64,000 nucleotides of DNA from assembly GCA_947501265.1 (NCBI GenBank), contig CANMVY010000001.1:333012-397011 (forward strand). The letters are read 5' to 3'. The notes beneath the pieces were generated by a model, which worked only from the letters and a program-made list of their open reading frames with translations, did no database searches and was not told the origin of the DNA. Shown one piece after another: positions 24,904-33,496 of the stretch. Source of the stretch: Bacteroidota bacterium. Its GTDB lineage: Bacteria > Bacteroidota > Bacteroidia > UBA7662 > CANHCV01. Position 1 is the stretch's first letter, and each line of letters opens with the position of its first letter. Position numbers and translations under genes: made by a program.

Positions 24904-26937
24904 ATGAAACCGAAGTATTTGTTGCTGTTTTTTTTATTGATTTTCACCACCATTGCTTTCTCACAATCGGTGAAACTCAATGCATCTTCCTTCGATTTTG
25001 GAAAAATTCAACAATGGGAAAACCAACCCGCTCAATTTCTATTTAAAAACACCGGAAAAAATTCGTTCTTCTTCCTTCCTACTTTTGCCCAAGAAGACCT
25101 GTTGATGCGGTTCGAGCAAGAAGAAATTGCTCCCGGTGAAACAGGAACCTTGCTCGTTTATTACTACACCCAAAAACCCGGGAAATTCAAACGCGATTTT
25201 CAAATTTATTTATCAACCCAATCCAAACCGTTTTCGCTTACCATTCAAGGAGAAATTGAAAATTTAGGACAGAATGCCCTCATGCAATGCCCCGAATTTT
25301 CCCAACCTCCCATGGAAAATCTTACCCCAAAAACCATCACTTTTTCATTCTACGACAGTTTAACTAAAAATCCGGTAGCCCAAGTTTCAGGAGAAATTAA
25401 CCATGGTCCCAAAGGAAAAACTCCCTTTCAAACCAATCAGGGAAAATTTCGGAAGGACTTGAGTTTGGGCGCCCATGGACTATCTGTTCAAGCCAATGGC
25501 TACCACCCACGAAATGGGCGCATTTGGGTTACCAAAACAGGCAAAACCGAATATGCTATCGCTTTGCTCCCAACCTCTCAAAAAAATTCCGATACCACCG
25601 AAACGGTTCTTAATACCGAATGGACTTCCACCACAACCAATTCCATTCAGGTAGAAACGCCCAAAGCAACACCCCAAAGCATTCAACCTCAACTTCAACA
25701 GGGAAAACGTCCGGTGAAATTTCAAGCCATTGTGGTAGATGCCAAGACGAAGCTCCCTCTGAAAGACGCCAAGATTGTTCTTCAGAATGAAAAAAATAGG
25801 TACGCCTTTTTACGTACCCCTCAAAATGGAACCGTTTCTCAAACCGTTTATGCGGGCAATTACCGCATGCAGGTTGAAAGAGATGGGTATTCGGGCTACG
25901 AAATTCCACAAGAAGTCTCGGAAAAAGCCGAACTCATCACCATTCAATTGATGAAAGATGAGCCCATCAATACCTTACCCCTAACTCCTGAAACGGCAAC
26001 TCCCCTTTCCTCCTCAACCATCAAACCCCTTTCCGTAAAAATAAAAGTGGTTGAAACCCTCAGCCGTTGGCCCATTGAAATGGCCAAAATTACCGTGGAA
26101 GGAGAAGGATATGCGCTTAAAATTTTGGAAACCAACAAAAAAGGAAGCAGTGTTACAGAAATGCTTCCGGAAACGTACCAATGGAAAGTCGAAAAAGAAG
26201 GTTACGAATCTTCCTACAAAACCAAAACCATTGGTCCTGGAAACGATACGGTGCTTTTCGAGTTAACGAAAATATTACCCGAAAGCACCCCGATAACAAC
26301 AACTCAACCCAAACCCGTCCAAAAACAACTTCCACTTGTTTCAAAAAAGGACACAGGTGTGCTATCAACCGAGAAATTTGTTCCCAACAACATTGTTTTC
26401 TTGCTTGATGTTTCGGCCTCCATGGGTTCCAACCACAAGCTTCCGGTGATGAAAAAAGCCATGCATCGGTTGTTCGATGTGCTGCGCGACGTGGATAACA
26501 TTTCGGTGATCGTTTATTCAACTTCCGTTGGGGTTTTGGTTCCACCTACGCCTGCCAATTTAAAAGATTCCATCTTGAAGCACATCGATTCGTTGGGATG
26601 CAGCGGCCGAACCTACGGACAACAAGCGTTGGAAACGGCCTATCGCTACGCCGAGTCGAAATACATCCAAGGTGGAAACAACCAAATCATCCTCGCAACC
26701 GACGGTATTTTCAACAACCCGGATCTTTCCGAAGAACAAATCTACCAAATGGTTGCTCAGAAAGCCGAAAGTGGGATTCCTCTCTCGGTCGTTGCGTTTG
26801 GGACCGATGCCGAAGCCGTTGAATTTCTTCGTAAACTTGCGAAAAAAGGAGGCGGTAATTTCTGGAACATCAAAAGCAACGAAGCCTCGGTAGATTACCT
26901 CATCAAGGAGGTGAAAAAGAACTCAAAAAAGAAGTAA
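24904..26937 (+). CDS. secreted VWA-domain protein with N-terminal DUF1573-like and carboxypeptidase-regulatory-like modules
   Basis: 677 residues from the ATG at 24904, with signal peptide MKPKYLLLFFLLIFTTIAFSQ. Residues ~22-120 resemble DUF1573 Ig-like repeats (NASSFDFGKIQQWENQPAQF, PGETGTLLVYY). Three CarboxypepD_reg/PEGA-like beta modules follow (AQVSGEINHGPKGKTPFQ; VVDAKTKLPLKDAKIVLQ; VETLSRWPIEMAKITVEGEG). A C-terminal von Willebrand A domain starts near 495 with the MIDAS motif FLLDVSASMGSNHK, a Thr in SGRTYG and Asp in ILATDGIFN. The MIDAS is intact, so metal-dependent protein binding is likely. The cellular role is unknown; such proteins occur at Bacteroidota surfaces. Confidence 0.85.
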   Translation: MKPKYLLLFFLLIFTTIAFSQSVKLNASSFDFGKIQQWENQPAQFLFKNTGKNSFFFLPTFAQEDLLMRFEQEEIAPGETGTLLVYYYTQKPGKFKRDFQIYLSTQSKPFSLTIQGEIENLGQNALMQCPEFSQPPMENLTPKTITFSFYDSLTKNPVAQVSGEINHGPKGKTPFQTNQGKFRKDLSLGAHGLSVQANGYHPRNGRIWVTKTGKTEYAIALLPTSQKNSDTTETVLNTEWTSTTTNSIQVETPKATPQSIQPQLQQGKRPVKFQAIVVDAKTKLPLKDAKIVLQNEKNRYAFLRTPQNGTVSQTVYAGNYRMQVERDGYSGYEIPQEVSEKAELITIQLMKDEPINTLPLTPETATPLSSSTIKPLSVKIKVVETLSRWPIEMAKITVEGEGYALKILETNKKGSSVTEMLPETYQWKVEKEGYESSYKTKTIGPGNDTVLFELTKILPESTPITTTQPKPVQKQLPLVSKKDTGVLSTEKFVPNNIVFLLDVSASMGSNHKLPVMKKAMHRLFDVLRDVDNISVIVYSTSVGVLVPPTPANLKDSILKHIDSLGCSGRTYGQQALETAYRYAESKYIQGGNNQIILATDGIFNNPDLSEEQIYQMVAQKAESGIPLSVVAFGTDAEAVEFLRKLAKKGGGNFWNIKSNEASVDYLIKEVKKNSKKK

Positions 26938-26943
26938 TGGTTG

Positions 26944-26951
26944 TACCTTTG
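26944..26951 (+). promoter_or_regulatory. -7 box TACCTTTG 4 nt before the 130-aa protein
   Basis: Exact TANNTTTG match; the ATG at 26956 follows after CACC. An in-frame TTG at 26941 overlaps the box and is rejected as a start. Candidate leaderless transcript. Confidence 0.55.
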
Positions 26952-26955
26952 CACC

Positions 26956-27345
26956 ATGAATCCGTCTGATTTTCAAGCCCCCAAGAAAATAGAAGACAAC
27001 CCCGTTCTGGTGAGTCTAAAAAAAGATCTCGATTATTACAACGATTACCTCATCGGTTTTTCAAGAGAAGTGCTCGATGCGGGCATTTCAAAATACCCCA
27101 TTTTCGTCGCTTACCAGTTTGGAGGCATCAAACTCGGAAGTCAGGTTTTGGATCACAAAACCTTGTACACCCAATGGTCCATCAACATTTCTGCTTTAGA
27201 AGAATTCGTAAAAAAAGGAATTGTTGCCCGTTCCAAATTGGATGAATTTAAGGGGCAATTTAAGGACCCAGAAACGCATATTTGCGTGTTTGTAGTGGTG
27301 AACAACGATGCCGGATTTGTTTATTATCCCTACAAAAATCTTTAA
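26956..27345 (+). CDS. 129-aa conserved-looking cytoplasmic protein, function unknown
   Basis: 129 residues from the ATG at 26956. Soluble, mixed alpha/beta, with notable stretches ISKYPIFVAYQFGGIKLGSQ, WSINISALEEFVKKGIV and HICVFVVVNNDAGFVYYPY. The FVVVNNDAGFVYYPY end suggests a beta-sheet core. No signal peptide, membrane segment or recognised family. It overlaps nothing and is followed after 1 nt by the start of a solute-binding protein gene, so the two may be co-transcribed. Confidence 0.7.
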   Translation: MNPSDFQAPKKIEDNPVLVSLKKDLDYYNDYLIGFSREVLDAGISKYPIFVAYQFGGIKLGSQVLDHKTLYTQWSINISALEEFVKKGIVARSKLDEFKGQFKDPETHICVFVVVNNDAGFVYYPYKNL

Positions 27346-27346
27346 G

Positions 27347-28204
27347 ATGAAAAGAACCCCTCTCCTTTTACTATCCCTATTATCCTTCTTTCCAGCCTGG
27401 ACACAAACCAATGTTTCATGGGCCGAAGCCTTGAAAACGAAAACTGCACGGGTTGATGTGGCCTACCTTTCCAATCCACCGTTTTTCTACCAAAATGAAG
27501 AGGGGAAATTGGCTGGTTTAGAGTACGATTTGTTGCAAGCTTTTGCTGAGTGGGCCAAAAAGGAAAAGGGAGTCACCATTGAATACCGTTACTTCGACCT
27601 TCCAAGTTTTGATTTGGTATTCAACCGAATTACTGGTGGGAAGAATGGAGCTATTGGAGCTGCAACGGTTTCCATCAATGAAAAAAGAAGCAAATTTGTG
27701 AATTTTTCTGCTCCCTATCTTCGCAATCGTTCCATGCTCATCACCTCAGGAGAAATTCCTTCCTTGGTTTATTCCACTGAAATCAAAGCCACTTTCGCTA
27801 ACCTTCAAGCGGTAACCATTCAAGGTTCCTTACACGAAAAGGCCCTCGAAGCACTCAAAAAAGAAACCCTGAAAGATCTTCGAGTAACTTACCTCAACAA
27901 TCCTGATGATATTCTCAAAGTGATTTCTTCGGATCCTACCTTCTTCGGTTATGTAGATGCTGTAACGTACTGGAATTACCTTCAGAAAAACAAAGATGCT
28001 TTCTTGAAGATTCAACGTACAGGCGAAATGGGTGAAGAGTTTTTTGGATTTATCTTCCCCAAAAAGAGCGATTGGAATTTGGCATTTAGCGCATTTTTCG
28101 ACAGTGGTTTTGGATTTACCGCCACCAAGAGTTACTTGAAAATTTTGGAATCGCATTTGGGACCAGAAATTATTGAAACCGTGCGCATCAAAGGCACTGA
28201 ATAA
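27347..28204 (+). CDS. periplasmic amino-acid-type solute-binding protein (family 3)
   Basis: 285 residues from the ATG at 27347, 1 nt after the preceding stop. Signal peptide MKRTPLLLLSLLSFFPAWTQ. The fold follows SBP family 3: RVDVAYLSNPPFFYQNEEGK, LAGLEYDLLQAFAEWAKK, FNRITGGKNGAIGAATVSIN, RSKFVNFSAPYLRNRSMLI. No lipobox and no permease or ATPase gene nearby, so it may serve as a sensor or stand-alone binding protein, as orphan family 3 proteins do in Bacteroidota. The ligand cannot be inferred. Confidence 0.85.
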   Translation: MKRTPLLLLSLLSFFPAWTQTNVSWAEALKTKTARVDVAYLSNPPFFYQNEEGKLAGLEYDLLQAFAEWAKKEKGVTIEYRYFDLPSFDLVFNRITGGKNGAIGAATVSINEKRSKFVNFSAPYLRNRSMLITSGEIPSLVYSTEIKATFANLQAVTIQGSLHEKALEALKKETLKDLRVTYLNNPDDILKVISSDPTFFGYVDAVTYWNYLQKNKDAFLKIQRTGEMGEEFFGFIFPKKSDWNLAFSAFFDSGFGFTATKSYLKILESHLGPEIIETVRIKGTE

Positions 28205-28216
28205 GCCGTAAAAACC

Positions 28217-28224
28217 TATCTTTG
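28217..28224 (+). promoter_or_regulatory. -7 box TATCTTTG of pyrH
   Basis: Exact TANNTTTG match 7 nt before the pyrH ATG, so the leader would be only a few nucleotides. Confidence 0.6.
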
Positions 28225-28231
28225 CACTGAA

Positions 28232-28936
28232 ATGAAATACAAACGCGTTCTCGTTAAACTCTCTGGCGAAGCCCTGATGGGCGACAAACAATTCGGAATT
28301 GATTCCAATCGTATCGCCCAATATGCCGAAGATATCAAAGAAATTACCCAACTGGGTTGCGAAGTTGCCATCGTTATCGGCGGCGGAAACATCTTCCGTG
28401 GGGTGCAAGCCGAAGCCGGTGGAATGGACCGCGCCCAAGGCGATTACATGGGCATGTTAGCCACCATGATCAATTCAATGGCGCTTCAAGCTGCGTTGGA
28501 AAAAGCCGGGGTTTACTCTCGTTTGCAATCGGCCATTAAAATGGAAGAAATTGCAGAACCGTTCATTCGCCGCCGTGCCATCCGCCACTTGGAAAAAGGC
28601 CGAGTAGTGATCTTCGGAGCCGGAACAGGTAACCCCTATTTCACCACCGATACCGCCGCTTCCCTTCGTGCCATCGAAATCCAAGCCGAGGTTATTTTAA
28701 AAGGAACCCGAGTGGATGGTATCTACACCGCCGATCCCGAGAAAGATCCTTCTGCTACCAAGTACGAAACCCTCAGCTTCACCGAAGCTTACGAAAAGAA
28801 ATTGAACGTGATGGACATGACCGCCTTTACCCTGTGTCAGGAAAACCAACTCCCCATCATTGTTTTCGATATGAATAGCCCCAAAAATTTACTGAAAGTG
28901 GTTCAAGGGGAAAACATTGGAACCCTCGTAAAATAA
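28232..28936 (+). CDS. pyrH: UMP kinase
   Basis: 234 residues, full length. Amino-acid-kinase fold with [14 protein letters not shown] at the start, [45 protein letters not shown] and the C-terminal [13 protein letters not shown]. It phosphorylates UMP to UDP with ATP, usually as a hexamer regulated by GTP/UTP. Followed 6 nt later by frr, the usual bacterial order. Confidence 0.97.
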   Translation: MKYKRVLVKLSGEALMGDKQFGIDSNRIAQYAEDIKEITQLGCEVAIVIGGGNIFRGVQAEAGGMDRAQGDYMGMLATMINSMALQAALEKAGVYSRLQSAIKMEEIAEPFIRRRAIRHLEKGRVVIFGAGTGNPYFTTDTAASLRAIEIQAEVILKGTRVDGIYTADPEKDPSATKYETLSFTEAYEKKLNVMDMTAFTLCQENQLPIIVFDMNSPKNLLKVVQGENIGTLVK

Positions 28937-28942
28937 TTCAAC

Positions 28943-29506
28943 ATGAACGAAGAAGTACAGATTTATTTGGATGAAACCAAGGAGAGCATGGAAAAAGCCT
29001 TGGCTCACTTGAGTTATGAATTGGGAAAAATTCGCGCCGGAAAAGCATCCACTGCGATGTTGGAAGGCGTAATGGTAGACTACTACGGTGCTCCTACCCC
29101 CCTGAATCAGGTTGCCAACGTGAATACACCCGATGCTCGAACCATCATCATCCAACCTTGGGAAAAATCGGTGATTTCGGCCATTGAACGTGGAATTATT
29201 AATGCCAACCTAGGCCTTGCTCCCACCAACGATGGAATCATCATTCGTCTTACCGTCCCGCCATTGACCGAAGAACGCCGCCGCGAGTTGGTGAAGAAAA
29301 CCAAAGGCGAAGGCGAAAATGCCAAAGTTTCCATTCGCAACATTCGCCGAGATGTGAATGCTGGAATCAAAGACCTCCAAAAAGATGGTTTGCCTGAAGA
29401 CATGGCCAAAGATGCCGAAACCAAAGTGCAAAACATCACCGATAAACACATCACACGCGTGGATGAATTATTGGTAGAAAAGGAAAAAGACATCATGACG
29501 GTTTAA
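28943..29506 (+). CDS. frr: ribosome recycling factor
   Basis: 187 residues, standard length. Motifs include KALAHLSYELGKIRAGKAST, VDYYGAPTPLNQVANVNTPD, IIQPWEKSVISAIERGI, LTEERRRELVKKTKGEGENA and a long C-terminal coiled helix ending KEKDIMTV. It splits post-termination ribosomes with EF-G. Co-transcribed with pyrH. Confidence 0.97.
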   Translation: MNEEVQIYLDETKESMEKALAHLSYELGKIRAGKASTAMLEGVMVDYYGAPTPLNQVANVNTPDARTIIIQPWEKSVISAIERGIINANLGLAPTNDGIIIRLTVPPLTEERRRELVKKTKGEGENAKVSIRNIRRDVNAGIKDLQKDGLPEDMAKDAETKVQNITDKHITRVDELLVEKEKDIMTV

Positions 29507-29510
29507 CCGC

Positions 29511-30296
29511 ATGCTTTTTTACAACGACATTCCTGCTGCCAACGGTTCATCTGAAACGTTGGTGATTCTCCACGGTTTGTTTGGAACCGGCGATAATTGG
29601 ATCACACTTGCTCGTCATTGGAGTCAGCACTACCGCATCATTCTTCCCGATGCCCGAAACCATGGCCACAGTTTTCAATCGGATACCTTCGATTATCCAG
29701 CCATGGCCATCGATCTCAAGGAATTGGTGGATCATTTGGGATTAACCCATTTCCATTTGATGGGACACTCCATGGGAGCGAAAACCAGCATGTACTATGC
29801 CCTCCAATACGGAAATTCGCTCCAATCGCTTGCATTGATCGACATGTCGATTTTCCGAAATCAGCTCGACCACCAAAAAGTGTATTTACGCGCCATGGCC
29901 GACCTCGATTTGGAGAGCATGAATAGTAGAACGGACGTTGATCAAGCTCTTTCAACCGCCATCCCCGATTTTGGGATTCGTCAGTTTTTATTGAAAAGCC
30001 TTACCCGAAACGAGCACAAACAATTTGCTTGGAGATTGAATTTGCCTGTTTTTTTAACAACGGTTGATTCCATCGGGGAAGGAATTCCTGCCGAGGGGAC
30101 CTTCGATGGCCCAACCTTGTTTTTGCGAGGCGGAAAAAGCGATTACGTGAAAGATTCCGACTGGCCGCTCATTCTGGAGCGTTTCCCCCAAGCGGAATTG
30201 AAAACCATTCCTCAGGCTGGCCACTGGGTTCATGCCGATGCACCTCAAGAATTTTCATCCCTATTTTTACCCTTCATCCAAAAACATTCGCTGTGA
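29511..30296 (+). CDS. alpha/beta hydrolase, YbfF-like esterase
   Basis: 261 residues, no signal peptide. LVILHGLFGTGDNWITLARHW gives the oxyanion HG motif; DARNHGHS precedes the nucleophile elbow GHSMGAK (Ser ~88); the Asp and the C-terminal His in GHWVHAD complete the triad. The layout matches YbfF-type acyl-CoA/ester hydrolases, though substrates vary. It starts 4 nt after frr and overlaps rlmD in GTGA, so it is probably part of the pyrH transcript. Confidence 0.9.
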   Translation: MLFYNDIPAANGSSETLVILHGLFGTGDNWITLARHWSQHYRIILPDARNHGHSFQSDTFDYPAMAIDLKELVDHLGLTHFHLMGHSMGAKTSMYYALQYGNSLQSLALIDMSIFRNQLDHQKVYLRAMADLDLESMNSRTDVDQALSTAIPDFGIRQFLLKSLTRNEHKQFAWRLNLPVFLTTVDSIGEGIPAEGTFDGPTLFLRGGKSDYVKDSDWPLILERFPQAELKTIPQAGHWVHADAPQEFSSLFLPFIQKHSL

Positions 30297-31759
30297 GAAG
30301 ATCCCGCAAAACCCATCCGCCCATCCAAAATTTGGAAATCATTGATGCTGCGAGCGATGGGCGCGGCGTTGGTCGTTCCGAAGGTCAAGTAGTTTTCGTA
30401 CCCTACACCGCCCCAGGAGATGTAGTGAATGTGCGAATTGTAGGAGTAAAGAAAAAAATGCTGGAAGGTAAGGTTACCGAATTGGTTACACCTTCACCCA
30501 ACCGCACCACTCCGGTGTGCCAACATTTCGGAGTTTGCGGCGGATGCAAATGGCAGCACATGGACTATTCGGCCCAAAAGGCTGCCAAAGAAAAACAAGT
30601 TAACGACGTTTTAACCCGAATTTCGGGGCTCACTCTTCCCACGTCGAATCCGTTAATGGGTCCAGAACACGTGTGGAATTACCGCAACAAAATGGTGTAC
30701 ACCTTTGCCCCTGGACGTTGGCTAACAGACGATATGTTGAAAGAGATCAAGTCTGGTTTTTCAGGAGAAGAAGATCAAAGCGATGCTGTTCAGCAAGCGA
30801 TTTATTTGGCCAAAAGCGCTCCTTCCGTAGGTTTCCACGTTCCTGGTCGATTTGATTCGGTGGTACACATTGAAAAATGTCATTTGCAAGATGCCTTTGC
30901 TGATGAGATTCGTTTGTTTCTGCACAACTTTGCTCAGGAGAACGAACTAACGTATCACGATATTCGTGCCCATCAGGGCTTTTTACGAAATGTGATGATT
31001 CGCAATACCCGATTGGGTGAATGGATGGTGATGGTGGTCTTTGGTGAAAATCAACCCGAGAACATTGAGAAAGTCATGAAGGCTCTTGAATCTAAATTTC
31101 CAAAAATTGATTCGTTGTTGTACATCATCAATGAAAAGATGAACGACAGTTACGACGATCAACCGGTGCAGGTTTATGCTGGGAAAGATTACATTGAAGA
31201 AACATTGGGAGATTTTCGATTTCGGATTAGTCCGAAAAGTTTCTTCCAAACGAATACCAGCCAAGCGGAAGTGCTGTATGAAGTGGTAAAACGGATGGCG
31301 GGATTAACGGGGAAAGAGGTGATTTATGACCTTTATGGAGGAACGGGATCGATTGGGATTTTCTTGAGCAAGGAAGCGAAGCGGTTCGTTGGGGTTGAAT
31401 ACGTTCAAGATGCCGTTGACGATGCATGGAAAAATGCTGCATTGAACGGCATCGAGCACGGCAGTTTTTTCGCTGGTGACATGAAAGACGTTTTGAACGA
31501 CGAATTTCTTGCTACCCACGGAAAGCCCGATGTTTTGATTACCGATCCACCGAGAACGGGCATGCACGTGGACGTGGTTAACAAGATCCTTGAAATCGAA
31601 GCCGAAAAAGTGGTTTATGTGAGTTGTAATCCTGCTACCCAGGCCCGAGATTTGGAACTTTTGGCTCAAAAATATGAGGTCGTTGAATTGCAACCGGTGG
31701 ATTTATTCCCTCATACCCACCACGTTGAGAACGTTGCATTATTAATTTTAAAGAAATAG
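30293..31759 (+). CDS. rlmD: 23S rRNA (uracil-5-)-methyltransferase, RlmD type
   Basis: 488 residues with a GTG start overlapping the hydrolase stop. TRAM RNA-binding domain at ~12-66; iron-sulfur cysteines Cys76, Cys82 and Cys85 in CQHFGVCGGCKW, with a fourth near residue 200 (EKCHLQ). The Rossmann SAM domain has YDLYGGTGSIGIFLS, TDPPRTGMH and the catalytic Cys in VYVSCNPATQARDL. It methylates uracil in 23S rRNA. Which uracil is not decidable here; RlmD/RlmC/TrmA-like homologues are close. Confidence 0.92.
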   Translation: MRRSRKTHPPIQNLEIIDAASDGRGVGRSEGQVVFVPYTAPGDVVNVRIVGVKKKMLEGKVTELVTPSPNRTTPVCQHFGVCGGCKWQHMDYSAQKAAKEKQVNDVLTRISGLTLPTSNPLMGPEHVWNYRNKMVYTFAPGRWLTDDMLKEIKSGFSGEEDQSDAVQQAIYLAKSAPSVGFHVPGRFDSVVHIEKCHLQDAFADEIRLFLHNFAQENELTYHDIRAHQGFLRNVMIRNTRLGEWMVMVVFGENQPENIEKVMKALESKFPKIDSLLYIINEKMNDSYDDQPVQVYAGKDYIEETLGDFRFRISPKSFFQTNTSQAEVLYEVVKRMAGLTGKEVIYDLYGGTGSIGIFLSKEAKRFVGVEYVQDAVDDAWKNAALNGIEHGSFFAGDMKDVLNDEFLATHGKPDVLITDPPRTGMHVDVVNKILEIEAEKVVYVSCNPATQARDLELLAQKYEVVELQPVDLFPHTHHVENVALLILKK

Positions 31760-31781
31760 TGCAATTATTCGGTTTTGGGTG

Positions 31782-31789
31782 TACCTTTG
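31782..31789 (+). promoter_or_regulatory. cspA promoter -7 box TACCTTTG with a long leader
   Basis: Exact TANNTTTG match 64 nt upstream of the cold-shock gene ATG. The leader (about 31795-31853) is AT-rich, as expected for a temperature-sensitive cold-shock mRNA. A regulatory role is inferred. Confidence 0.6.
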
Positions 31790-31853
31790 ACACGAATAGA
31801 AGAGGGAAATTAAATTAGTTCTTTCTCAGACCTACTCAATAATTATTTTTTTA

Positions 31854-32045
31854 ATGAAAACAGGTACAGTAAAGTTTTTTAATCATTCCAAGGGATTTGG
31901 ATTTATTAAAGAAGACAACGGCCCAGAAGTGTTTGTACACGTTTCTGGCTGCAAGGAAGAAATTCAAGACAATGACTTGGTAACCTTCGAGGTCCAAGAT
32001 GGTCGAAAAGGCTTAAATGCCGTGAATGTTCGACGAGCAGACTAA
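31854..32045 (+). CDS. cold shock protein, CspA family
   Basis: 63 residues, a single cold-shock domain. RNP1 is KGFGFI in KFFNHSKGFGFIKEDNGP and RNP2 is VFVHVSG. It binds single-stranded RNA/DNA and acts as an RNA chaperone. It is slightly shorter than E. coli CspA (70), normal for Bacteroidota. The gene stands alone with a long 5' leader and a strong terminator. Confidence 0.95.
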   Translation: MKTGTVKFFNHSKGFGFIKEDNGPEVFVHVSGCKEEIQDNDLVTFEVQDGRKGLNAVNVRRAD

Positions 32046-32050
32046 AAAAA

Positions 32051-32072
32051 AATCCCGCCAAGTGGCGGGATT
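32051..32072. terminator. bidirectional terminator between cspA and menF
   Basis: 9-bp perfect stem (32051-32059 with 32064-32072), AAGT loop, flanked by A on the left and T on the right. It serves cspA (plus) and the convergent menF gene (minus), whose stop is at 32078. Confidence 0.92.
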
Positions 32073-32077
32073 TTTTT

Positions 32078-33070
32078 TTATATCATTTTTCCTAACGTAG
32101 CTGCTTTCATTTCCGTTTCCCGATATTCGGCCTCGGCGTCGGAATCCGACAAAATACCGCAGCCAACGTGCAATCGACATTTCTTTTCTTGAACTTCCAT
32201 GCATCGAAGGTTAACGAACAACTCCGATTCTGCCATGGGATCCATCCAACCAAAAAATCCGCTGTAATACCTCCTGAAAGACTTCTCTTGTTGCTCTAAA
32301 AAAGCGTGCGCTTCCTTAGAAGGATAGCCGCAAACGGCTGGAGTAGGATGAAGCGCCTGAATCATTTCCAAGGTTGAACCATCGGTTTTTCCGAGTAACG
32401 TTGTTTTGAGGTGCTCAATGTTTCCGGCATTATCGGTCACGGGGCCAAAAACTTCCATTTCTTTGGCTTGCAATCGGGTAAGTCGGTCCAGCAAATAGGC
32501 CGTTACCAAATGTTGTTCTTTCAATTCTTTGGCTCCCCAATTTCCTTGAGTTCCGGCTACTCGGGTTCCCGCCAACGCCATGGTTTCGAAACGAATGCCT
32601 CGGCGGTGCAGCAGTAATTCGGGAGAAGCTGTAACCCAACTTCCTGAAATTTTACTTTGGAACCAACACACGTTGGCTCGCGGATATTGCTCGCACAACC
32701 GGTCAAACAAACCAATTTCGGGAACTTTGTTCATTTCTACCACCCGAGAGACCACCAATTTTTGAAATTTCCCATTCGAACACATTTCCTTGATCGACTC
32801 CACCCTTTCAACAAAATCGGACATGGATTCAATTCCTCCTTGGCTTTGTGCATTCCCCTGAATTTCTGCTTGCTGAGGAGCCATGGGAACTAGGTTTTTG
32901 GAGGAAATCCAAATGATGGGGCAGCCTTCACTCGGTTCAAACGGTGCATAAACAAACCCAGGATCTTGGGGAATATCTTCCCACCGATTCAACCGCAGTT
33001 CGGCCCCATCTGGCCACGTGTACCATTGGGAACGCTGTCCGTGGGGGCGATATCCGAGGAAATTTTTCAT
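32078..33070 (-). CDS. menF: isochorismate synthase
   Basis: 330 residues from the ATG at 33070, which overlaps the thioesterase stop in ATGA. Chorismate-utilising fold: FQKLVVSRVVEMNK, SPELLLHRRGIRFETMALAGTRVAG, KEQHLVTAYLLDRLTR, LHPTPAVCGYPSKEAHAFL, YYSGFFGWMDP and ELFVNLRCMEV. The AGT segment instead of PIKGT marks it as an isochorismate synthase rather than PabB/TrpE. It supplies isochorismate for menaquinone, the usual Bacteroidota quinone. The protein is short (no extended N-terminal domain), as in related phyla members. Confidence 0.9.
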   Translation of the reverse strand: MKNFLGYRPHGQRSQWYTWPDGAELRLNRWEDIPQDPGFVYAPFEPSEGCPIIWISSKNLVPMAPQQAEIQGNAQSQGGIESMSDFVERVESIKEMCSNGKFQKLVVSRVVEMNKVPEIGLFDRLCEQYPRANVCWFQSKISGSWVTASPELLLHRRGIRFETMALAGTRVAGTQGNWGAKELKEQHLVTAYLLDRLTRLQAKEMEVFGPVTDNAGNIEHLKTTLLGKTDGSTLEMIQALHPTPAVCGYPSKEAHAFLEQQEKSFRRYYSGFFGWMDPMAESELFVNLRCMEVQEKKCRLHVGCGILSDSDAEAEYRETEMKAATLGKMI

Positions 33071-33480
33071 TTTGTTTCGATGATGGCTACGGTAAAACGG
33101 GAAATGCACACCAGCTGTTGTTCTTCGTCGTGAATTTTAATTTCCCAAATGTGGGTGATTCGCCCACGATGCAGTAAAATTCCGGTTCCAGTAACCCATC
33201 CACTACGAGCAGCTCGAATGTGGTTGGCGTTGATTTCTAATCCGACGGCCAATTTACCTTCGTCTTTCACCAACAAATAAGAACCCAAAGATCCGATGGT
33301 TTCGGCCAACGCCATGGATGCGCCTCCGTGCAAACGACCGAACGGCTGCATGGTTCGATGATCAACGGGCATGCGGGCTACGATGAAGCCGGGGGTTAAA
33401 TCCAAATATTCGATGCCCAAATGGCCAACCAACGAATTTTCGCCCCGCAATTGGGCCTCGGTTATGTCTTTTTTATCCAT
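33067..33480 (-). CDS. PaaI-like hotdog thioesterase, possible DHNA-CoA hydrolase
   Basis: 137 residues from the ATG at 33480. Hotdog fold with RTMQPFGRLHGGASMALAET, the HGGASxALAE motif of the PaaI/EntH/MenI group, and a C-terminal VCISRFTVAII strand. It overlaps menF by 4 nt. Because menaquinone synthesis needs a 1,4-dihydroxy-2-naphthoyl-CoA thioesterase, this is a good candidate (inference from context). A TAATTTTG box at 33489-33496 lies 8 nt before the start. Confidence 0.88.
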   Translation of the reverse strand: MDKKDITEAQLRGENSLVGHLGIEYLDLTPGFIVARMPVDHRTMQPFGRLHGGASMALAETIGSLGSYLLVKDEGKLAVGLEINANHIRAARSGWVTGTGILLHRGRITHIWEIKIHDEEQQLVCISRFTVAIIETK

Positions 33481-33488
33481 GATCAATG

Positions 33489-33496
33489 CAAAATTA
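33489..33496 (-). promoter_or_regulatory. possible internal promoter (TAATTTTG) for the thioesterase-menF pair
   Basis: Exact TANNTTTG match overlapping the 3' end of the upstream BtuF-like gene, 8 nt before the thioesterase ATG. It could uncouple menF from the upstream genes. Confidence 0.4.
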
